DNA of 64,000 nucleotides from Latrodectus hesperus (taxonomy: Eukaryota; Arthropoda; Arachnida; Araneae; Theridiidae): contig CM075862.1 in the NCBI GenBank assembly GCA_037975125.1, positions 44,258,777-44,322,776 on the forward strand. Direction: 5' to 3'. The translations under genes and the position numbers were made by a program. This document shows, piece by piece, positions 56,430 to 64,000 of the stretch. Within the stretch, counting starts at the first letter, position 1; each line of letters begins with the position of its first letter. A model generated the notes under the pieces. That model ran no database searches. It was not told the DNA's origin and was given only the letters and a program-made list of their open reading frames with translations.

Positions 56430-56610
56430 GTTGTGGAAACAAATGAAAAGTCGTTGTTCATTACCCGCAGGTAACGATTTCGTCATCCGCGAATTACGTC
56501 TACAGATTCGGCCTTGAGGAACTTCCTTGAGGAAGCGGTCTTTTTTTACGCCTCAGCAGCTGATCGGTCTCGTTTCAATACCAAGCCTAGAGGGAATGTA
56601 CAAAAAAAAG
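56430..56610. other. GC-richer island with CACGTG and palindromic words
   Basis: This patch carries CACGTG (E-box core), CTTCCTTGAGGAAG (palindromic) and AGCAGCTGAT (E-box-like) words. On the minus strand GCGG|GTAATG could serve as a donor for a noncoding first exon, but this is a guess. No coding potential is evident. Confidence 0.25.
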
Positions 56611-58599
56611 AAAAAAAAAACTATTGCAACTAACCCTTTCAAATAGAACAGAGATATAAGATCGCGTCTGTTTGTTTTTCTTTTTCTAATTAACTGACTC
56701 ATAAGCCCTTTTCGCTTTCAACTGATATTTATCTCATTTATATATCCGCTGCAACACTACTGAATTAAAAGTATACATAGTTTATCGCCTTGACCCGTAA
56801 AATGTTAAATGAAAAAGATACTTATATATGTTATTTTTACCATATATTATATCCAACTAGCTCTCAATTTATGAGAGAACATAATTGAATATAAAAGAGA
56901 GAATGAAAATGAAATATCAGTTTATATCTACACTAATAAATAACCAAGAAATGCCATTTTACTCAAAGTATATTTATTGATAGGGGAAAATCATTTTAAA
57001 TAGTCATTATTAATAAATTTACAGAAAAATATTTGTTTCATCGTATTTAACAATTGTTATTAAATCAGGCAATACCTGATTTTTTTTAATTTAGGTTTTG
57101 AAAAAATTACGAATTTCGTAATTTAAAAATAAAATTAATCGGCTTTTATTTAATTCCAGAATAATAAATTTCAGCAAGATTTAAGTGGCGCAATGCGAAC
57201 TCATTTTTTGGAAATACAAAAGAAAATAGGAAAATTAAATAATTAAATTTTTGATAAAATTATCTAATAAAGTTTCGATTTCAGAATAAATTTTTAATTT
57301 GTGATTATGTTCCCCTTTTGATTTCACAAGTATACATTACTTGGAAGTCATAGATTTATAAACATTTCTTTTTCGGCGCAGAAAAAAATTTTTTACTGCT
57401 ATTCCAAAATCACGTACAAAAAAACAAACTTTTTTTTACATTTTTATAGTTTTTTGTAATTTATTATTAATCTATATTTCTTTTACTTTTGCTAATTTTA
57501 AACTCACAAATGAAAGAAAGTCTCGTCTTCAACATGGAGAAAAAAATTACATAAAACAAATAGTCTTTTTGATTATTATTCCATTTTTGACTATTTTAAA
57601 ATGCATTGATTTAAATGATAAAGTATTCATAAAAATTAAAATAAATCATAAAAATATCAATATTTTTAGGAACAAAGTACTGTACAATTTTTAGCTTTTA
57701 AAAAATTGAGGCCTAGGTACATGATAACTGAATTTATATAAAGTCTCACATAATTTTACGAACATTTACTGTTCAAGAAATTAACAGAACAAGCAAAATG
57801 TTCTGCCCTGACAACCATGCCTGAGCATGAAATAAAGAATATTCTAGTAAAAAATATAAAAAAGACGGAAAAATTATTTCCTTAGAAAAGAAAAATGATA
57901 TGAAAAAATACTGCAAGGCTATGGTTTAGTTATATGTAAATGCCAAATTTTTTTGTTTGGAAATGATTCAAGATATTTATGACATGAGCTCTCCTCCAAT
58001 AAATAATATTATTCCATAAGTGTTTTGAATGATTTGGTATGTCTCGATTCATTTGGCTCTCTGCAGAATTTTCTTTTGCTCATTAGAGCTAATATTACAA
58101 GGATCCCCAAGTGTAAAGTGGTGGTTGAATTACAACATACTTTAAACCAAAGTTGAAAAGCCGAACGAATAAACAGCTGAATTGAAGACAAGAGTGCTAA
58201 CCATTCTTTTGACGGCTTGGTTTAGTTTTATATGGATACGATGAGGTAATAAAGACCTAGAGATGATTTCTATTGTATTCTAGAAGAAATGTAATCAAGT
58301 CTCGATACACTGAGATAGAATGAGGGCAGAAAAGGGACTAGCCCAAAGAAGAATAGATTTGGCAAACAGCAGGATGCGGTCGAGTTCACTGATTCTGTTG
58401 CTGTCTGATTGAGAACACAAACTCTCTGAATGCATCAAAATTTTAATCTTCAAATTGGTTTAGTATTTGTTGAAACATTCGATACATTTAGCTTGCCATC
58501 ATGATTTCATTTAGATTATGTATCTTAATGGAATAAACCATAGAAAAGAAGCCACCCAACCTAACAGGTGCTTATATTGAAAGCAGAAACCGAACGTCC

Positions 58600-58785
58600 A
58601 TCAGTTATCGATCAGTTCACTCTGAAGAACAGAGCCTGATTATGGCAAGGGCAGACGAAGCAGTTGCCCTGGCCCCCATCAGAAAGGGGTCCCAAATCTA
58701 ATAGAAAGTTTATTGTTGTATAGGTCTCCAAAGAAGTTTTTGTCCCGGGGCCCCAATTAGGGTAAGTCTGGCCCTGCTGAAAAGT
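58600..58785. repeat. Probable old repeat fragment
   Basis: A GC-richer patch with GGCCCCCATCAGAAAGGGG, TTTGTCCCGGGGCCCCAATT and CTGGCCCTGCTGA. Such 'GGGCCCC ... TCTGGCCCTG' blocks are common in dispersed animal repeats. The ends are not defined. Confidence 0.35.
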
Positions 58786-59379
58786 ATGAGCTATATAGTT
58801 GATATATATGATCTATAGAGTTACTAGCCACAGTGAATATTTTTTAGATTGTTGGCAGAAAAATAATCTCTTCTCTCTCTCAATATCATCTTAATGCAAA
58901 TAATTCCTGCAATATATTGTTATATACGCTTAAACTTGAAGACGTATGTCTACTGGCTTTCATCACTATGGCAGATTTATTAGAAAGAACTCATTGATTC
59001 CAAACCACTAGGTTAATTAAGTTTTATATTTGAGCCTAAACTTATCTAATATAAGATCATTGTCTGTTATAATTATAATGATGAAAATATTCCTTATAAC
59101 CCTCATAATCAATGTCAACTGTAAGAAAAGCCTTTATAATTGTAATTGATTAAAAATTGTTTCTCTGCAATGTTAAAATTAAAATTAACAGCTTCGGCTA
59201 TTTTGGATATCAAACAAAAAGTTAAATAAACATTAACGAATATAATAAAATAATTAGCATTACAAATCACATGCAGAATGAAATTTTAATCTAAGAAAAA
59301 TTTTATTTTTAATCCATTTGAAATAGCGACAAAGTATCCCGGATTTTGTAATTTAATTGTGGGAATGGGAGAAGTGTCA

Positions 59380-59510
59380 AATTTAAGTTGCTCTTCTAGT
59401 AGCAAAAATTTATATATTACTCTCTGATGGTAAAATTCCGGGCTTGATTTCGCAATGTGTCGTCCGAGTGTGTCCCAAGTATGCTCGTCCAAGCTTAGAT
59501 TAAGAAAATT
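59380..59510 (-). pseudogene. Possible fragment of a Tc1-like transposase 3' end
   Basis: The minus-strand frame reads LDEHTWDTLGRHIAKSSP and later LLLEEQ. This resembles the Tc1 stretch 'IEH(V/A)WD.LGR(R/H)(I/V)A ... LLEEW' after the catalytic Glu. No terminal repeats were found around it. Confidence 0.4.
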
Positions 59511-61718
59511 TGCTTGTAACTGTTATGTCTCTTTCAACCCTGCGTTTCGTGTGTGATTTCAGCTGCTTTAAAATATTTTTTTAACAAAATGAGCGGTACA
59601 AAATTTAGAATTATCATTCATTGAAATGAAAAAAATGATAACTGGCTGTAACATGAAGTACAATATAAAGTCTCAGTATCTTGTCAGAATACTTTTAGGC
59701 TTTCCAACTCCTTTCTGAAATAGATGCAAATCCAGACAACCACATATGCTGACTGCATCCTACACAATCTATTTATCTCTGGACCGTAGTGTGATCTGTC
59801 TCGAATGTCAATTTTATCTCTATTCCAAAACATTTCTGCTATCACATTCATCAGTAAAAAGAACAAAGCTTCTAACACTTTGGATTTAGTTTTGATTCTT
59901 AGTAAATCACATTTTTTTTTATTCACACAGTGCCTTGGAGTCAACATATATACTACACTGGTTTTAGTATGGACTGATGAAGATAATTTCTCTGATACTT
60001 TGGCTTAAGACTCAGCAACCTTTTGCTAAAAAAAAACTCTGTATAGCTGAGAATTTACTTGTTATAGATCGCGAAGAGTAATCAAGTAATATAAATCCCC
60101 ATTTATTATGGTAGCGAATGAGCAATTTTGTCCTTTGGTTTACATATCACATTCTATTAATTGGGATAGATTTCGTGTCTTTAAGAATATATACCCGTAG
60201 CCACTCCAATAACTACCGCTTTCGATTTTCTGCTTTTTTAAATTATGGATATTTTATTTGGTATTAGCTGTCTGACTCAGCATTTGTGTAATTTCCCTCA
60301 AATTCTGAATTATTTTAATCTATTTAACATATACCAATCCAAGTGATTTTTCTTATATCTATTATTAAATAATGACTACATTGGTACTTTACGAGACCAA
60401 TGCGATCTCTGAGTTGAAGAGACGACAGCTGAAAAGTCTACCTCCTTCTACATGAAAGTAGTCAAGTCATCACCAAAAATTAAAAGATCATGTTACATTT
60501 GATGACATTTGCATTAGGAATATTTAAGGCACACCTTGGATACGGAAAATTCTCTGATTCGAAAAAAAAGAATCTTCAATTAAATACGATCTAGTACAAT
60601 ATGCATACCTCTGTGTAGATACGTACATATTATTATTTTATTGATTTAGAATTTAGAATGTATAAAAAATATTTTGTTATTCTATTTTTAAGCTACAATG
60701 ATCAATAAATGAAAATTTGGATTTAAAAAATTATATTTTAAATCAATCCTATACATGATATCTTATAAAATTAAAAGACGCGCGCGTTATTTTAATCTTA
60801 TTATTTTTAGACATGAAGCAATAAAAAGCATAAATTAATACACACAAAAATTTCAATTTATATTTAAGATATCATATTCAGGTATATACTTAGAATATCT
60901 CATGTCATAAAGGTTCATATAAATCTAAAGAAACTTATTTTCTAGTTGACATTGAGCATTTCATAAACTGCAGTATATTTCGAATGATATAATATTCATT
61001 TTACAAGTATTTACTTTTCTAACAAACTTTCCGAATTAGGCAAAGTCCGGATTAATGATATTTGCGGGAATATCCACGTGGCTCTAAATCTCACGAAATT
61101 CATGATTTATATGCTGATGACATTTTCAGCTTTTTAATTTTCCATGCAAAGGTAGTTTAAGATTTATGTTGCTGATAGAATTCACACACACACAGAACCA
61201 GTTTTGCATGTTTTCAATCTGTTTTTAAATTATATTGATAAGATATATTATTTTTTAAACTTCTTTACAACAAAGGACTGTATTTAAACTTTAAAAATTG
61301 TTTCTTCAGTACAATTTTTCCTTGAAGTTTTAATTTTTTTATTTCATTTCTTTTTAAAAATAAAAATTGATTTCCTCTCCCAGTCCCTTATTAACAGGCC
61401 CTTATTTAAAAAAGATATTTAATCCTAATGTTAAAAACTGGAATAAAATTCTGAAGTATCTTTCCTATTCACACGCATTTTAGCATTTTATCTACAGGTG
61501 TTTTAAAACATTCAACTAATACGTCTCTTAACTTAGTTAACTTATTCCAAAAGCTATTCTAACTACTTAATAAAGTTATAGAAATTAATAGTTAAATATC
61601 TATAAAAATTCTGCAATTTATTCTTATACACGAAAGAGGTATTGCGAGTAAAAAACTGCTTTGAAAAACTGATATATGTGAAATAATATATATATCTTCC
61701 TTCTCTTTGATCCACTGT

Positions 61719-61721
<3 letters not shown>

Positions 61722-61763
<42 letters not shown>
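61722..61763. repeat. (TA)n microsatellite
   Basis: About 21 TA units. Chance open frames run through it on both strands. Confidence 0.97.
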
Positions 61764-61765
<2 letters not shown>

Positions 61766-62304
61766 CAGACACCACTGGAGCACAAGGGTGGAATATAAAC
61801 ATCTACATATACTTTGCCACGTTTATCAAATACCATCATCCACGAAATAGAAATGCGATAGAAAATAGAATCTATGAGATAATGAATTATTTACATTATG
61901 GATGAGACACACAATAATCACAAAAACTTCATGTTATTAAAAATTAAAAAATATGTGACATGCACAAGTTCAATTTTTAGTGAAATACTATATAATTTAT
62001 ATTCTCCCTTGAGATTGCAACTTCAATTTCATCTTTTAAACAAATAACTCTTTCACTTTTACCAGAAACTTTTACAAAATAAAATATAAATAAAAATAAA
62101 ATTTATAGCTAAATACAATTTTAAAGTTACTCCTCCTACCATTTTCCTAAGCTTTTAAATGAAACATAAAAAAAGGAAAATCAATACGTATTAATTTAAT
62201 AATATTATATATAAATTCATTAGATTATTTAAATTGTTTTAACAATCAAATAAAAATAGGCAAGAAAGTAAATGTAAATACTGTAATTAAATGACAATAC
62301 TGTG

Positions 62305-62306
<2 letters not shown>

Positions 62307-62336
<30 letters not shown>
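62307..62336. repeat. (TA)n microsatellite next to a long hairpin
   Basis: About 15 TA units run directly into the left arm of the inverted repeat at 62334-62465. Confidence 0.95.
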
Positions 62337-62338
<2 letters not shown>

Positions 62339-62465
62339 ATAAAACATGAAGAAAAGTAAAATCAGAAATATAAAATTGGAAGGATACTAAAGTATATGAA
62401 GCAAAAGACAAGAATCCTTCCAATTTTATATTTCTGATTTTACTTTTCTTCATGTTTTATCTTAT
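62334..62465. repeat. Perfect inverted repeat, 52-bp arms, 28-nt loop
   Basis: Arms 62334-62385 and 62414-62465 are exact reverse complements over all 52 bases (left arm begins ATAAGATAAAACATGAAGAA and ends TTGGAAGGAT). The loop is 28 nt. The structure sits against a (TA)n tract. No transposon ends or open frame account for it. Confidence 0.95.
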
Positions 62466-62584
62466 TTATATAGGCAAATCTTTCTTTAGCTGCTTTTGCG
62501 CTGGCTAGATTTCCTATTATGCATTGTAGTTACAACATTATATTTTTAGCATTGTATTTATTACTTTATATTCATATATGTCTT

Positions 62585-62587
<3 letters not shown>

Positions 62588-62642
<55 letters not shown>
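62588..62642. repeat. (TA)n microsatellite
   Basis: About 27 TA units, some 120 bp after the long hairpin. Confidence 0.97.
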
Positions 62643-62645
<3 letters not shown>

Positions 62646-62766
62646 CTAATATGATAAATTATTATAAATTATAATTAAAGTTATTAATGATTAATTCTTG
62701 AAGTTTCGAGTCAATGTGATTTATATTAATTAATACAGCAATGTCCTCAATTTATTCTAAATTCAT

Positions 62767-62905
62767 TCTTTTGGAACGTGATTCATTTTGAATCCATTTA
62801 GTTAAAATAAACTAATTGCATTAAAAATAAATCAGTAAGAAACACTAAATTCCTGATTTTAGAACGATTCATTTTGAATCCCTTAGTTAACTTAATAAGC
62901 CTGAT
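62767..62905. repeat. Imperfect direct repeat, about 110-bp spacing
   Basis: GATTCATTTTGAATCC followed by a TTAGTTAA-type word occurs at about 62780 and again at about 62867, each preceded by TTT(G/A)GAACG. Confidence 0.7.
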
Positions 62906-64000
62906 AAAATAATTAGGAAATCATTTACAAAAATTCGACTCATTTTTCTTATTATAGGGTTTTTGACACGTCATTATTAATTAAAATTAAAAAATTAAGT
63001 GAAGATAATTGAAAAATAAAACTTGTAAATTCAATACATCACCTAGAAAACTTCAGATTTTTTTCCTTATATTTACTAAAGTATAGTTATACAGATAATT
63101 CTAAAACAACGGAATTTTTAGAAAAACTATTCTACGTTAAACTAGCAAAAATTTAGTTTTCAAAATCGTTTGCACATTAACTAAGAAGTTTGATTCGAAA
63201 TGGTATGTTTACTGATCATTAATGTCTATTTTTAAAGTGGTGTTGCCTATCATAAAAGCTATCATTATTAAATAAATAATTTTATTATTACATTTTATTT
63301 GACTTTTTGTGAATTTACACTACCAATTTTTTATTTCAAATTGCTTTCTATGGAAAACATTATATTATATGAATTTAAAAGAAATATATATGAAAAATTT
63401 ATTTTAATGTAATAAGGAATTAAATAACTTAAGCATTTGTTTTAATTTTAAAATAAAATTTTTCTTACCTGTTTTTTCCCCTTTATCAGCAATAACTGAA
63501 TTTAGCAATTGTAAAATTAGCAAATAAATGCGAGTTATTTTGAATAAAAAATTTTACTACTATGTATCCACAATTGTATCCGATGGCTACATACGTGGTT
63601 TACTTTTGAAAAATTAATTCACTTTGAGTAGCTAGCTTGGCGACCGAATTCAAAGCAGTGAAATCTGCATAATGGGATATGAGTATGGATAAAAAAAAAA
63701 TTCATGTAGAGAATGCTAATAAAATTTTTCATGTATTGGTTTGAAGTTGTTCTGCATGAATGAATATTGTAATTATATTTCTAATCCTGAAAACACTGGA
63801 AAATGGAAGTAAGGTGTTGTGTGAAGACAAGCATTTAAAATTATGTATTTTCAAAATATTTTCAAATGATAATGAGAACAGAATAATAAAATAAATGAAA
63901 CATTTTGAAGAAAAACTTTAAAGAAAGGACCAAAAAAACTAAAACCAAAGAAATATTAATCAGTGTGTTTATTTCAGGTTATTCAATTTCAGTTAAAGTT

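Larger units (their letters stand above)
49499..64000. other. 5' flank of the malic enzyme gene; no gene recognised
   Basis: It contains a Tc1-like relic, a SINE, a MITE, two striking inverted repeats and several (TA)n tracts, listed separately. No open frame in this stretch resembles a known host protein. Somewhat GC-richer patches at 49660-49930, 52140-52720 and 56270-56610 are not explained by recognised repeats and could include an upstream 5' exon or promoter. Confidence 0.6.

Noticed and set aside
58009..58191. 60-codon minus-strand frame
   Set aside because: A weak likeness to retroelement tails could not be sustained over more than a few residues.
59684..59947. 87-codon minus-strand frame
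   Set aside because: No domain, no splice context and no bias beyond local composition.
61563..61905. Open frames of 60-80 codons made largely of Tyr-Ile repeats
   Set aside because: They are translations of the (TA)n microsatellite on both strands.

Overview
The window is strongly AT-rich eukaryotic DNA with introns, old transposons, tRNA-derived SINEs and long (TA)n microsatellites. It looks like an arthropod genome. The SINEs and the RNase H-type LINE tails would suit a chelicerate, perhaps a spider, but that is an inference and cannot be proved from this sequence alone. There are no bacterial operons, rRNA genes or CRISPR arrays.

One host gene can be supported. It is a malic enzyme (malate + NAD(P)+ to pyruvate + CO2 + NAD(P)H) on the minus strand. 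Nine coding exons lie between 49474 and 5079, each bounded by GT/AG sites, and they join in frame into 391 codons. These cover the N-terminal leader, the catalytic Tyr, the catalytic Lys, the metal-binding Glu-Asp and Asp, the dinucleotide-binding loop and the VDS motif typical of NADP-using enzymes. The C-terminal exons are not seen and must lie before position 1. The first coding exon is separated from the second by a 26 kb intron, so the gene is longer than 44 kb. Its N-terminus is rich in Arg and has no acidic residue before about residue 37, which suggests mitochondrial import. A good splice acceptor just before the ATG suggests at least one further upstream 5' exon.

The rest is introns and 5' flank filled with mobile-element remains: a nearly complete 1.54 kb Tc1-type element (39915-41457) whose catalytic Glu codon is now a stop; a mariner-like relic (20813-21805); a second, older Tc1-like relic (53011-54175); hAT-like, pogo-like and unclassified MITEs; two 3' fragments of an RNase H-bearing LINE; and at least four families of tRNA-derived SINEs, two copies with perfect target-site duplications. 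From 49.5 to 64 kb no protein-coding gene is recognised.

No new biological system is evident. The items most worth a second look are a perfect 52-bp-arm inverted repeat at 62334-62465, a compact 29-bp-arm hairpin at 51420-51482, the possible dual-leader start of the malic enzyme, the MITE nested in a SINE, and three GC-richer islands that the repeats do not explain.
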